Source: Mesorhizobium sp. B2-1-8 (GTDB taxonomy: Bacteria > Pseudomonadota > Alphaproteobacteria > Rhizobiales > Rhizobiaceae). From it: a DNA stretch of 64,000 nucleotides. Positions 56,078 to 64,000 of this stretch are shown piece by piece. Every line of letters begins with the position of its first letter. Position 1 is the stretch's first letter. The DNA lies in assembly GCF_006442545.2 (NCBI RefSeq), contig NZ_CP083952.1:2411501-2475500 (forward strand). Direction: 5' to 3'. Below the pieces are notes generated by a model. The model was not told the DNA's origin. It worked only from the letters and a program-made list of their open reading frames with translations, and did not search any database. A program made the translations under genes and the position numbers.

Positions 56078-56812
56078 ATGAAGATCGCAATCATCGGGGC
56101 TGGAAACATCGGCGCCACATTGGCGCGAAAGCTCGCCGCCAGCGGACATGAGGTCAAGCTCGCCAATTCAAAGGGACCGGACACCATTCGCGATCTCGCC
56201 CAGGACGTTGGCGCTGCCGCTGTGACGAAGGAGGAAGCGGTGCGAAACGTCGCGGTGATCGTTCTTTCGATCCCGTTCGCGAACTATTCGGATCTCACCA
56301 ACCTGTTCGATGACGTACCGACCGATGTCGTCGTGATCGACACCTCCAACTACTATCCGTTGCGCGACGGCCATATCGCCGAGGTCGATGCCGGAAAGTC
56401 CGAGGCCGTTTGGGTTCGTGAGCAGATCGCTCGTCCCGTGGTCAAAGCCTGGAATGCCATTCTGGCGGCGACGCTGTCCGACAAAGGACTGCCGGCCGGA
56501 GCATCCGGACGTATCGCCATTCCGGTCGCCGGTGACGATTCCCAGGCTAAGGCCACGGCTATGGAATTGGTAGAAGCCACGGGCTTTGAGGCGCTGGACT
56601 CAGGGAGCCTTGTCGATTCCTGGCGTCAGCAGCCCGGCACTCCCGCCTATTGCACCGAGCTGACGAGGGACCAGCTGAAGGCGGCACTGCAATCGGCCGA
56701 CAAGTCCCGCGCTCCCGGCAATCGTGATGCGTTGATCAAGGAGTTCATGGCAGCCGGCGACAAGCTGACACACGACCAAATCGTCGCCCGCAACAGGGCA
56801 GCGACTGCGTGA
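56078..56812 (+). CDS. NADP-binding reductase (COG2085 type)
   Basis: A 244-residue Rossmann protein with MKIAIIGAGNIGATLARKLA and the NSKGPDTI 2'-phosphate pocket, typical of NADPH-dependent F420-reductase-like/COG2085 proteins. F420 use is not implied. GAAAGGA lies 6-7 bases before the ATG. It follows the SDR by 33 bp and is probably in the same operon. Confidence 0.87.
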   Translation: MKIAIIGAGNIGATLARKLAASGHEVKLANSKGPDTIRDLAQDVGAAAVTKEEAVRNVAVIVLSIPFANYSDLTNLFDDVPTDVVVIDTSNYYPLRDGHIAEVDAGKSEAVWVREQIARPVVKAWNAILAATLSDKGLPAGASGRIAIPVAGDDSQAKATAMELVEATGFEALDSGSLVDSWRQQPGTPAYCTELTRDQLKAALQSADKSRAPGNRDALIKEFMAAGDKLTHDQIVARNRAATA

Positions 56813-56842
56813 TCACATTCGCCTCGTGAAGAATGAAGCACT

Positions 56843-57436
56843 TCAGGCGCGCGACAGTCCGTCTATCACTGCCATGAGAACGGCGCGGTAGTCCTCGGCT
56901 GATGCACCGGCCTCGATGGCGAGCGCCGCGCGGTCGAAAGCCGAGCCGAGCAGGGCGGTCAGCGCTTCCGGCGGCAGCCTTTTCATCGACTGCGTCCGCA
57001 TCGACGCGACCAGGCCCTCGCGCAGTGAGCGGTTGCCGTGGCGGTTGTCGATCGCATCCATGGCGGCGCGGCCGAGCACGGCCGGGCCATCGAGCAGCAA
57101 CAGCCGCGTGCGGCCGGGCACGCGCATGGCGGCGAGATAGGCATCCGAACCGGCAATCAGCGCATCGCGGGCACCGAGCGAAGGCGGGGAGGCGCGGTCG
57201 ATCTCCCGGGCCACCGTCGCCGCTTCCTGTTCGACGACGGCGGCGAAAAGCGCCTGCTTGTCGGCAAAGTGGTGGTAGAGCGCGCCACGCGTGACGCCGG
57301 CGGCGGCGACGATCTCCGGCGTGCCGGTCTCGGCATAGGACTTCTCCGTAAACAGTTTCCGCGCCGCCGCGATCAGGTCGGCGCGTGTCGCCTCGGTGCG
57401 GTCGCGGTTCGAGCGGCGGCCGGTTTCCTGTTGCAT
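56843..57436 (-). CDS. TetR-family regulator (of VOC gene)
   Basis: A 197-residue TetR protein. The helix-turn-helix is ETGTPEIVAAAGVTRGALYH, then HFADKQALFAAV. It is divergent from the VOC gene at 57503, with two 17-bp palindromes directly in front of its own ATG, so it probably represses both. Confidence 0.9.
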   Translation of the reverse strand: MQQETGRRSNRDRTEATRADLIAAARKLFTEKSYAETGTPEIVAAAGVTRGALYHHFADKQALFAAVVEQEAATVAREIDRASPPSLGARDALIAGSDAYLAAMRVPGRTRLLLLDGPAVLGRAAMDAIDNRHGNRSLREGLVASMRTQSMKRLPPEALTALLGSAFDRAALAIEAGASAEDYRAVLMAVIDGLSRA

Positions 57437-57481
57437 ACATGCAGCCTGTATGTTAATTCAATTTACATGCAGACTGTATGT
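57437..57481. promoter_or_regulatory. Two tandem TetR operators
   Basis: ACATGCAGCCTGTATGT (57437-57453) and ACATGCAGACTGTATGT (57465-57481), near-perfect dyads with centres 28 bp apart. The first touches the TetR start codon. Both are followed by TAA-type A/T bases. Confidence 0.85.
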
Positions 57482-57502
57482 TAACTGGCGGAAGAAGGAA
57501 AG

Positions 57503-57928
57503 ATGAAGACGACGAGCTACTACCCGGTGCTGATGACCGGCGATGTCGCCGGCACGGCGGCATTTTACGTCAGGCATTTCGGCTTCCAGCCGCTGTTTAC
57601 GAGCGACTGGTACGTGCATCTGCAATCGGTGGACAATCGCAGGGTTAATCTCGGCATCGTCCAGGGCGACCACGAGACGATCCCCGAGGAGGGGCGGGGG
57701 CGGACCTCGGGCCTGCTGATCAATTTCGAGGTCCGCGATCCCGATGCGGTCTATGAGCGGATACTTGCTGCTGGCCTGCCGATCCTGCGCACGCTGCGCG
57801 ACGAGCCCTTCGGCCAGCGCCACTTCATCACCAGGGATCCCAACGGAGTGCTGATCGACGTCATCAAGCCGATCCCGCCCAGCGAGGAGTTTTTGGCGCA
57901 GTATGCGGAAGGCGCGGCGGAGGTGTGA
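57503..57928 (+). CDS. VOC-family (glyoxalase-like) protein
   Basis: A 141-residue vicinal-oxygen-chelate fold protein: [20 protein letters not shown], then [20 protein letters not shown] and [17 protein letters not shown]. The usual metal ligands are His/Glu in these strands; the first is not clear. It may act in binding or detoxifying a compound sensed by the divergent TetR. Confidence 0.85.
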   Translation: MKTTSYYPVLMTGDVAGTAAFYVRHFGFQPLFTSDWYVHLQSVDNRRVNLGIVQGDHETIPEEGRGRTSGLLINFEVRDPDAVYERILAAGLPILRTLRDEPFGQRHFITRDPNGVLIDVIKPIPPSEEFLAQYAEGAAEV

Positions 57929-57937
57929 GCGGCAGCC

Positions 57938-58902
57938 TCAACCAGCCCTTGCCACCGGCGTCACCGCCACCTGGCTGACACCGGTGCGGCGGACCACCGT
58001 GCACAGCGTCTCGCGGCCGATGCGCTCGGCGTCGAGCATGCGCACGAGATCGTCGACGCCGGTCACCGGGCGCCCGTCAATGGCGGCGATGATGTCGCCT
58101 TCCTTGAGACCGGCCTTGGCCGCCGGTCCATCCTTCTCGACGCTGCGCAGCCGCACGGCCGTGCTGGTCGACACCTGCGACAACAGCGCTGCGCGGCGCG
58201 GCAGGTTTACGGTGTCGGCGGAGATGCCTATGAAGGCGCGGCGCACGCGGCCGAAGCGGATGATCTCCGAAATGACGAAGTTCGCGGTGTTGGAAGCGAC
58301 GGCGAAGGCGATGCCTTGCGCGCCGTGGATCATGGCCGTGTTGACGCCGATCACTTCGCCCGCCGACGACACCAGCGGTCCACCGGAATTGCCGGGGTTG
58401 AGCGCGGCGTCGGTCTGGACGACGCGTCGATCAGCCTGCCGGTGGAAGCGCGCATCGACCGGCCGAGTGCCGAGACGACGCCTGACGTGACGGTCCATTC
58501 GAAGCCCAGAGGATTGCCGATGGCAATCGCGATCTGGCCGCGCCGCAGCCGCTTGGAATCGCCGAGCGGCGCCACATCGGCGAAGCTGCCGTCGGCGCGC
58601 ACCAGGGCGATGTCGGTGTCGGGGTCGCGGCCGAGCACGCGGCCCTCGCTGGAGGCGCCGTCGGGCATCGACACGCGCACCGTCCTGGCGTCACCCACGA
58701 CATGGAAATTGGTGACGACCAGCCCGTCCGGCGCGATGACGAAGCCCGAGCCATGGCCGCCCGGGCCGCCGATGCGCTCGATGCGGCAGACGGCCGGGCC
58801 GATGCGGTCGACCGCATCCGCGACAGTCGTCGAATAGGCGTCGAGCAGCGTACCGTCGAGAAGTGTGTCGTCGGATTCGAATTTCTGGGCGGCGAGGGCC
58901 AT
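57938..58902 (-). pseudogene. Trypsin-like serine protease with PDZ, frameshifted
   Basis: It starts MALAAQKFESDDTLLDGTLL (ATG at 58902) with no signal peptide. His (VTNFHVVGD) and Asp ([11 protein letters not shown]) lie in one frame. The Ser motif ([13 protein letters not shown]) and a PDZ domain ([20 protein letters not shown]) follow in another. The shift is at about 58421-58430: restoring one base would give GAC GAC GTC GTC and a continuous HtrA-like protein. It could be a real mutation or a sequencing error. All three catalytic residues are otherwise intact. Confidence 0.85.
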
Positions 58903-58943
58903 GAGCGGGCTCCGTGTTCAGACACAACGATGCGTTTCCTGCA

Positions 58944-58990
58944 TGCGTGTCGTTGTCCCAAAACCGGTGAGCACTTTTGCGCGACACGCA
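58944..58990. repeat. Single-hairpin copy of the interspersed repeat (R3)
   Basis: Arms TGCGTGTCG / CGACACGCA around TTGTCCCAAAACCG, the second hairpin of the R1/R2 family. It lies in the divergent promoter region of the protease and pseudoprotease genes. Confidence 0.75.
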
Positions 58991-59126
58991 CTATATGTGC
59001 GGAGCGGTCCGAACCGCCGCGACCTGACCAGATGGCCAGTCGAACCCGTAACTAGCCGTCAGGCGAGTACCTGCAGGCGCGCGGCCGAGCGATATCTGGG
59101 ACATGCAAGAAACCCAGGAGACCCTT

Positions 59127-59999
59127 ATGAGCGACTTCAATCTGAGCGCGTTTTCAGACGCCATCGCCGATCTGGCCGCGAAAGCGGCCCCCGCGACGGC
59201 GAGTTTCGCCACCCATCACCACCGCACGGCCAGTGCCTTCCATTGGCGCGACGGCTATTTCGTCACCGCCGAGGAAGCCGTCGAGGCCGGCGAGGAGATC
59301 GAACTGACGCTGGCCTCCGGCGAAACGGTTAAGGCCGAACTCACCGGCCGCGATCCTTCGACGGGCGTCGCCCTGCTGAAGCCGGCCGATGCGGCCACCG
59401 CGCCTGTCCTTGCCAAGGCCGATGCCGTTCGGCCGGGCAACATCGCCATTGCCATCGGCAACAGCCAGGGGTCAGCACTGGCTGTGTCCGGCTCGGTCGG
59501 CGAAGTCGGGCCGGCCTGGCGCTCGATGCGCGGCGGCACCATAGACCGGCGCATCAACCTTGCCGTCGGCGCCGGTGGCCGCTTCGAGGGCGGCCCGGTG
59601 CTCGACGCCAAGGGCGCGCTGATCGGCATGCTGTTGTTCGGGCCGCGCGGCCGCGCGCTGGTCATGCCCCACGAAACGATCGAACGCGCGGTGGCGACGC
59701 TGCGTGAAAAGGGCCATGTCGCACGCGGCTATCTCGGCGCCGGCCTGCATCCGGTGCGCGACCGCGACGCGCATGGCGCAATGGTGATGAGCCTCGACGA
59801 CAATGGCCCGGCCAAGGCCGCCGGCCTCTCGCTCGGCGACATCATCGTGGCGTGGAACGGCGAGGTAGTGCATGGTCCGCGCGACCTTATCCGCCGGCTC
59901 GGACCCGATAGTGCCGGTGCTTCGGTGACGTTGGGTGTCGTTCGCGGCGGCGAACAGCGCGACGTCGTGCTGACCATCGGCGAAAAACCACTGAGCTGA
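59127..59999 (+). CDS. Trypsin-fold pseudoprotease with PDZ domain
   Basis: A 290-residue paralogue of the frameshifted protease next door. The fold is clear (SGETVKAELTGRDPSTGVAL, then GNIAIAIGNSQGSALAVSG), as is the PDZ domain (about 200-285, GPAKAAGLSLGDIIVAWNGE). But His is replaced by Glu50 (VTAEEAV), Asp by Gly80 (DPSTGVALL) and Ser by Glu154 (RFEGGPVL), so proteolysis is very unlikely. No signal peptide, so it is cytosolic. CAGGAG lies 6-8 bases before the ATG. The LuxR gene follows 5 bp later. Confidence 0.87.
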   Translation: MSDFNLSAFSDAIADLAAKAAPATASFATHHHRTASAFHWRDGYFVTAEEAVEAGEEIELTLASGETVKAELTGRDPSTGVALLKPADAATAPVLAKADAVRPGNIAIAIGNSQGSALAVSGSVGEVGPAWRSMRGGTIDRRINLAVGAGGRFEGGPVLDAKGALIGMLLFGPRGRALVMPHETIERAVATLREKGHVARGYLGAGLHPVRDRDAHGAMVMSLDDNGPAKAAGLSLGDIIVAWNGEVVHGPRDLIRRLGPDSAGASVTLGVVRGGEQRDVVLTIGEKPLS

Positions 60000-60004
60000 G
60001 AGGA

Positions 60005-60646
60005 ATGATGGAAACACTCGCCAGTGAGCGGATCGGGACCGACAATGCGGCTTCACGGCGGCTGGTGGTGCTGATTGCGCTTGGCGATGCCGGGCGCGCC
60101 GAGCGCCTGGCCGCCTCGCTTGCCGCCAGCGACGACCTGTTGCCGGTGGTGGTTGGCGCCGGCAGGGCCGACGTCGCGATCGTCGACGACAGGAGCGGTG
60201 ACGCCGTGCCCGCCTCGGTGCCACGAGTGCTGCTCTCGGCGCGCGCCAGCGGCGACCGGCCTGCCGGCGAGGTGTCTGCCGTCATGCCCGCAGGCGCGGA
60301 CGACCTGCTGATCGCCGCGGCGGCGCGGTTGGCCGCCGCTGGCTACAGCATATCGGGCAATGGCCGCGCGCCCGGACATCGTGAGGATTTCCATGCCGGC
60401 GATGGCGCGCCGTTCGAGGATGAAGCTCTGGACGAGCACGCCTCCCGGCCAGCGCTGTCCCCGCGCGAGGCGGAAGTGCTGGCGCTGCTCGCCGAAGGCG
60501 CCCCCAACAAGGTCATCGCGCGGCGGCTCAACATCTCCGTGCATACGGCGAAATTCCATGTCGCCGCGATCCTGATCAAGCTCGGCGCCGCCAATCGCAC
60601 GGATGCCATCGCCATTGCTATGCGACAGGGGCTGGTGCTGGTCTAG
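60005..60646 (+). CDS. LuxR-type regulator with degenerate receiver-like region
   Basis: A 213-residue protein. The C-terminal LuxR helix-turn-helix is clear (LSPREAEVLALLAEGAPNKV, then IARRLNISVHTAKFHVAAIL). The N-terminal ~110 residues have receiver-like alternation but lack the early acidic pair of true receivers (LIALGD instead of LIVDD), and no clear phosphoacceptor region is conserved. It starts 5 bp after the pseudoprotease gene, so the two are surely cotranscribed. Confidence 0.82.
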   Translation: MMETLASERIGTDNAASRRLVVLIALGDAGRAERLAASLAASDDLLPVVVGAGRADVAIVDDRSGDAVPASVPRVLLSARASGDRPAGEVSAVMPAGADDLLIAAAARLAAAGYSISGNGRAPGHREDFHAGDGAPFEDEALDEHASRPALSPREAEVLALLAEGAPNKVIARRLNISVHTAKFHVAAILIKLGAANRTDAIAIAMRQGLVLV

Positions 60647-60697
60647 CAATCCAAGTTCTGAGAGGTTGGCGGCGCGACGCTGTGGGCGAAGTATGCA

Positions 60698-60964
60698 TTA
60701 TCTGGTCGGGATTCCGAACTCGTCGTAACCGAGTATCTCGTCTTCCGTCATTGGATTGTCGCGCTCTGGTATCCGACCTGCGCGATCTGAAATTTCCGTG
60801 AGCTTTATGATCAGATCAGATTCGTTCGGCCAAGAGGTCACGCTGTAGAGAGCAATTTCGCTTTCGAGACTTTGCCGGATCGCTTCGGTCACCGATATGC
60901 CGCGGCTGCGGGCAAGCTCACGCGCCAGCTCTTCCACTTCCCTGTTTTTGATCGACAAAGCCAT
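60698..60964 (-). CDS. VapB-like ribbon-helix-helix antitoxin (orphan)
   Basis: An 88-residue protein of the Rv0623/PSK type: MALSIKNREVEELARELARS, then RGISVTEAIRQSLESEIALY. The family acts as VapB antitoxins of VapC PIN nucleases. The stop at 60698 is followed by only 51 bp before the convergent LuxR gene, so there is no vapC. It may be a remnant or act alone as a regulator. Confidence 0.78.
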   Translation of the reverse strand: MALSIKNREVEELARELARSRGISVTEAIRQSLESEIALYSVTSWPNESDLIIKLTEISDRAGRIPERDNPMTEDEILGYDEFGIPTR

Positions 60965-61144
60965 TTGATCGTCTGCCCTTGTGCTCTGAATATATGCCAA
61001 ATCTGTTCTAGTGGCACATCCCTGCCATTGGCGTGACGCGGAACCCTCCGTAGCGTCACCATGGCTTGGAGTTGCAAGCCCTTGTATCCGGGTTCGCCAC
61101 GAGCAAGGATCGCGTCGACGAAACGGCAGGCAGGCGGAGGAAAA

Positions 61145-62011
61145 ATGTCGCTCAAGGGTAAGACGCTGTTCATCTCCGGCGGGTCGCGCGGCATCGGGCT
61201 GGCGATCGCGCTGCGCGCCGCGCGCGACGGCGCCAACGTGACGATCGCGGCCAAGACCGCCGAGCCGCATCCCAAGCTGCCGGGCACGATCTACAGCGCG
61301 GCGCAAGAGATCGAGCAGGCGGGCGGAAAGGCGCTGCCGGTGCTGTGCGACATCCGCGAGGAAGCGCAGGTGGCCGAGGCGGTCGCCAGGACCGTCGAAA
61401 GATTTGGCGGCATCGATATCTGCGTCAACAATGCCAGCGCCATCCAACTCACCGGCACGCTGGAAACCGACATGAAGCGCTACGACCTGATGCATCAGAT
61501 CAACACGCGCGGCACCTTCCTCGTTTCCAAAATGTGCATCCCGCACCTGAAGTTGGCTAAAAACCCTCACATCCTGAATCTGGCGCCGCCGCTCGACATG
61601 AAGGCCAAATGGTTCAAGAACCACGTCGCCTACACCATGGCCAAGTTCGGCATGTCGATGTGCACGCTCGGCATGAGCGCGGAATTCGCTGGGGACGGCA
61701 TCGCCGTCAATTCGCTGTGGCCGATCTCGACCATCGACACGGCGGCGGTGCGCAATCTCCTGGGTGGGGCGACGGTGGCGGCGATGAGCCGGTCGCCCGA
61801 GATCATGGCCGATGCCGCGCATGCGATCTTCATGCGGCCGTCGCGTGAGGCGACAGGGAATTTCTACATCGACGAGGAGGTGCTGCGCGCCGAAGGCGTC
61901 AGCGATTTCTCTATCTCTGCGCCTGACGCGACGGGACCGTTGGCGGGAGATTTCTTTGTGCCCGACGAGGTGTTTGCCAATTCCGACACGAACGTCAAAA
62001 GCATCTATTAG
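61145..62011 (+). CDS. SDR-family oxidoreductase (HSDL2-like)
   Basis: A 288-residue SDR resembling the catalytic part of HSDL2. The cofactor motif is ISGGSRGIGLAIALRA, then NNASAIQL, and the active-site Tyr-x3-Lys is in YTMAKFGMSM. HILNLAPPL takes the place of the usual Ser-containing strand, which lacks the expected catalytic Ser (a Pro-Pro stands there), as in several HSDL2-type proteins. GGAGGAAAA precedes the ATG at 61145. Confidence 0.87.
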   Translation: MSLKGKTLFISGGSRGIGLAIALRAARDGANVTIAAKTAEPHPKLPGTIYSAAQEIEQAGGKALPVLCDIREEAQVAEAVARTVERFGGIDICVNNASAIQLTGTLETDMKRYDLMHQINTRGTFLVSKMCIPHLKLAKNPHILNLAPPLDMKAKWFKNHVAYTMAKFGMSMCTLGMSAEFAGDGIAVNSLWPISTIDTAAVRNLLGGATVAAMSRSPEIMADAAHAIFMRPSREATGNFYIDEEVLRAEGVSDFSISAPDATGPLAGDFFVPDEVFANSDTNVKSIY

Positions 62012-62030
62012 CGGACGTCACCCCCGAAGC

Positions 62031-62060
62031 AAAAAACCCCGCCGGAGAGGGCCGGCGGGG
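62031..62060 (-). terminator. Rho-independent terminator, reverse strand
   Basis: Stem CCCCGCCGG / CCGGCGGGG, loop AGAGGG, followed on the reverse strand by TTTTTT. It serves the OmpA-family gene, whose stop is 217 bp upstream. The intervening 62061-62276 stretch has further small hairpins but no gene I can support; a 3'-UTR-derived small RNA is possible. Confidence 0.88.
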
Positions 62061-62276
62061 CTCAATGCGTCCCGCTGGAGTCGGGACGGGGCAGGGAACG
62101 CCCAGACAGGAATCTGGGGTGCGAAGCCTGTCGATTCAATGAGCCGGCCCTTGGGCTGTACGAATCTTATTGGCCCAGGCCGTACTGTCCGTAGTCCATC
62201 CCACCCCGGTTGACCGGGATGGGACCTTGTTGCCGACCTGATTCCAGAAATCACTGTAAGTCGCTGGAAACGCGGG

Positions 62277-64000
62277 TCAGTCGTTGCTCGCCACCGGCGC
62301 CACCAGCGAGGTGATGCGACGGATGGCGACACGCCGGTTCTCGCGGTTGGGCGCCGAGGTGTCGACCTTCAGGTACTCCTCGCCATAGCCCTGTGTCGTC
62401 AGGTTCTCCGGAGGGATGCCGAAGGCATTGGTCAGCGCCTCCGCAACCGCTTCGGCACGGCGGTCCGACAAAGCAAGGTTCGCCTCCGGAGTGCCGACGG
62501 CGTCTGTATGGCCCTCGATCAGGAAGGTCTCCGCCGGGTTCTTCTTCAACAGCTTCTCCATGGCGTCGGCGACACCCTGGAGCTTCTGCACCTCGGTGTC
62601 GGAGATCGAAGAGGAGCCGAATTCGAAGTTCAGCGTGTCGAGGTCGATGCGCCGTGCAATGTCACGCACGCGGGCCGAACGTTTGACCTCGTTGATCGAA
62701 TAGAGGCGCTGCACCTTCTCCACCGGCGGCTGTTCGAGGAAGGTATAGTAGTCGTCGGGGCTTTCGACATTCTCGGAATCGAGGATGTAATCACGGCGCG
62801 GAATGGTCAGCCGCATCGGCGGCAGGTCATCGCCGGGATCGCGCCAGTCATTTTCGTCCTGGTAGCTGCGCTCGTCGACATAGCTCAGCACATATTCGCG
62901 ACCGTCGGGCGCGATGCGCGACCGCTGCAGGATGTCGCCGTAGCGGTTGCGGATGGTGACGATCCGGAAGCCATTGTCGCGCTCGACCGTCTCGCGTGTG
63001 CGGCCCTGCGGCAGGTCCTCGTAGTAGACATCCTTGGCGCCGCGGGTCAGGCGCGGGCGGTCATTGCTCTGGACGAACGTCTGATCGTTGAGCTGGATGA
63101 TGACGCGGTCGCCGATCTCCTTGAGCACGTCGACGCCCTTTGGCCGGCGGCGGTCACGGATATTCTCGTCAGGCGCGCGCTCGAGCCGCTTGCCCTTCTC
63201 CTCCGTCACAGGAACGATCTTTTCGGGCTTGATCGCCTCCTGGGCGGCCCTATCGTCGGTTGGAGGCGGACCCTGATCCACCGGCGCCACTACCGGCTTG
63301 CGGCCCTGGTCACCGCCCTGCTGGGCATTCTGCCCACCATTTTGCTGCCCACCATTCTGCTCTTCACTATTCTGGTTGGCGGGGGTCCGGCCGCCCTGGG
63401 CATTCTCACCGCGACCCTTGCGCCTGGCATCCTTCTGGCTGTCGAGGATGGGTGCGGCGTTCTTGTCGGCGGGTGCTTCGCCCTGAACCGGGTTTTCGCC
63501 CTGGACAGGCGCGGCTTTCCCATTGGTAGCGGGCTGCTGTCCGGTCGCCGGCTGTTCGCCGGTGGCGGGCTGTCTGCCGGTCTGCGGCTGTTCGCCGTTA
63601 GCGGGCTGCTCACCGGTCGTAGGCTGTTCGCCAGCCGGTTTCCTGCCGTGCTTCTTCGTCTTATCCTGCTCGCCCTGGGCGGGAGGCTGCTCGCCGGCCG
63701 GGGCCGGTTCAACCTTCGGCGTCGCTTCGCCGGCAGGAGCCTGCTTCGGCGTCGGGGTGGTCTCCGGCACGGCGGCAGGCGCCTCTTTCTGCTGATCCTG
63801 CTTGGGTTTCCTGCCGGGCTTGCTCGGCTGGTTGTCATTGGCAGGAGCCGCCTCGCCGGCCGGGGCCTGCCCGGTCTGCTGCTGCTGGTCGCGTTTCTTC
63901 TTGCGCGGCTGCTGCTCGCCGGTGGCGGGCGCGGCCTCGGCGGCCGGGGCCTGCTCGGTCTGCTGCTGCTGCTGGTCACGCTTCTTCTTGCGCGGCTGCT
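62277..64000 (-). CDS. OmpA-family protein with long repetitive N-terminal region, 5' end outside
   Basis: The frame is open to the window edge, so the start lies beyond 64000; 574 codons are visible. The C-terminal ~130 residues are an OmpA peptidoglycan-binding domain (FLIEGHTDAVGTPEANLALS, then LTTQGYGEEYLKVDTSAPNR). A middle folded part includes VRTITxR-like segments (FRIVTIRNRYGDILQRSRIA). The N-terminal part is low-complexity: 29-residue units with KKKRDQQQQ and APAGEAAPA (63841-64000), then GEQPxTG-type short repeats (63505-63640). It probably tethers the outer membrane or surface to the wall. Confidence 0.88.
   Translation of the reverse strand, partial: QPRKKKRDQQQQQTEQAPAAEAAPATGEQQPRKKKRDQQQQTGQAPAGEAAPANDNQPSKPGRKPKQDQQKEAPAAVPETTPTPKQAPAGEATPKVEPAPAGEQPPAQGEQDKTKKHGRKPAGEQPTTGEQPANGEQPQTGRQPATGEQPATGQQPATNGKAAPVQGENPVQGEAPADKNAAPILDSQKDARRKGRGENAQGGRTPANQNSEEQNGGQQNGGQNAQQGGDQGRKPVVAPVDQGPPPTDDRAAQEAIKPEKIVPVTEEKGKRLERAPDENIRDRRRPKGVDVLKEIGDRVIIQLNDQTFVQSNDRPRLTRGAKDVYYEDLPQGRTRETVERDNGFRIVTIRNRYGDILQRSRIAPDGREYVLSYVDERSYQDENDWRDPGDDLPPMRLTIPRRDYILDSENVESPDDYYTFLEQPPVEKVQRLYSINEVKRSARVRDIARRIDLDTLNFEFGSSSISDTEVQKLQGVADAMEKLLKKNPAETFLIEGHTDAVGTPEANLALSDRRAEAVAEALTNAFGIPPENLTTQGYGEEYLKVDTSAPNRENRRVAIRRITSLVAPVASND

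Noticed and set aside
63505..64000. CRISPR-like or satellite array
   Set aside because: The repeats are in frame within an open coding sequence, of 15-21 or 87 bp with no unique spacers of constant length; they encode low-complexity protein.

Overview
The window is GC-rich and densely coded, with short intergenic gaps. It looks like a chromosomal segment of an alphaproteobacterium of the Hyphomicrobiales, most like Mesorhizobium or a close relative. This rests on the carA / YqeY / dnaG / rpoD neighbourhood, the MntR/MntH pair, the FrcBCA-type sugar transporter, many LysR and TetR regulators, and two families of short palindromic repeats of the kind common in rhizobia. No rRNA, tRNA, CRISPR array or prophage was seen. 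The assignment is inferred from gene content, not from a search.

Layout. 1-3.5 kb: end of a LysE exporter, a divergent LysR regulator, a mosaic palindromic repeat and a complete IS481-type insertion sequence with matching ends. 3.5-8.3 kb: an isoaspartate-methyltransferase-like enzyme, the manganese transporter mntH, an FAD monooxygenase and mntR. 8.4-13.4 kb: a small hydrophilic protein, a neutral zinc metallopeptidase, a Tet-type MFS pump, carA and a YqeY protein. 13.4-25 kb: an accessory block (serine hydrolase, winged-helix/TPR regulator, two GNATs, an L,D-transpeptidase-like protein, a P1 peptidase coupled to an MFS pump, a Na/Pi cotransporter, an RcnB-like protein and a toxin-antitoxin pair). 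It separates yqeY from dnaG-rpoD (25-29.5 kb). 29.5-38 kb: a dioxygenase, small proteins, a three-gene sugar ABC operon, a PadR regulator, and a PspA/YiaA operon facing a TetR gene across three palindromes. 38-43 kb: a ClpP-like exported protein between two copies of the 3' end of hlyU, then a methyltransferase divergent from a GGDEF-EAL protein. 43-48 kb: an MFS pump, an Lrp/azlCD module, an azoreductase/LysR pair and a 32-residue peptide resembling a RiPP leader. 48-57 kb: an RND efflux cluster with two TetR genes and a ketosynthase/SDR/NADP-enzyme run. 57-62 kb: a TetR/VOC pair, a frameshifted trypsin-like protease, its divergent pseudoprotease relative and a LuxR regulator, an orphan VapB-like antitoxin and an SDR. 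62-64 kb: an OmpA-family protein with repetitive N-terminal sequence, cut by the window edge.

The regulatory DNA is unusually readable. Several divergent regulator/target pairs have clear palindromes between them (pspA/TetR, azoR/LysR, lrp/azlC, RND/TetR, TetR/VOC, toxin-antitoxin, PadR). The points most worth a second look are the cytoplasmic protease / pseudoprotease / LuxR cluster at 58-60.6 kb, the orphan leader-like peptide at 47.8 kb, the roughly 105-bp repeats that supply the stop codons of their neighbouring genes, and the duplicated hlyU end.
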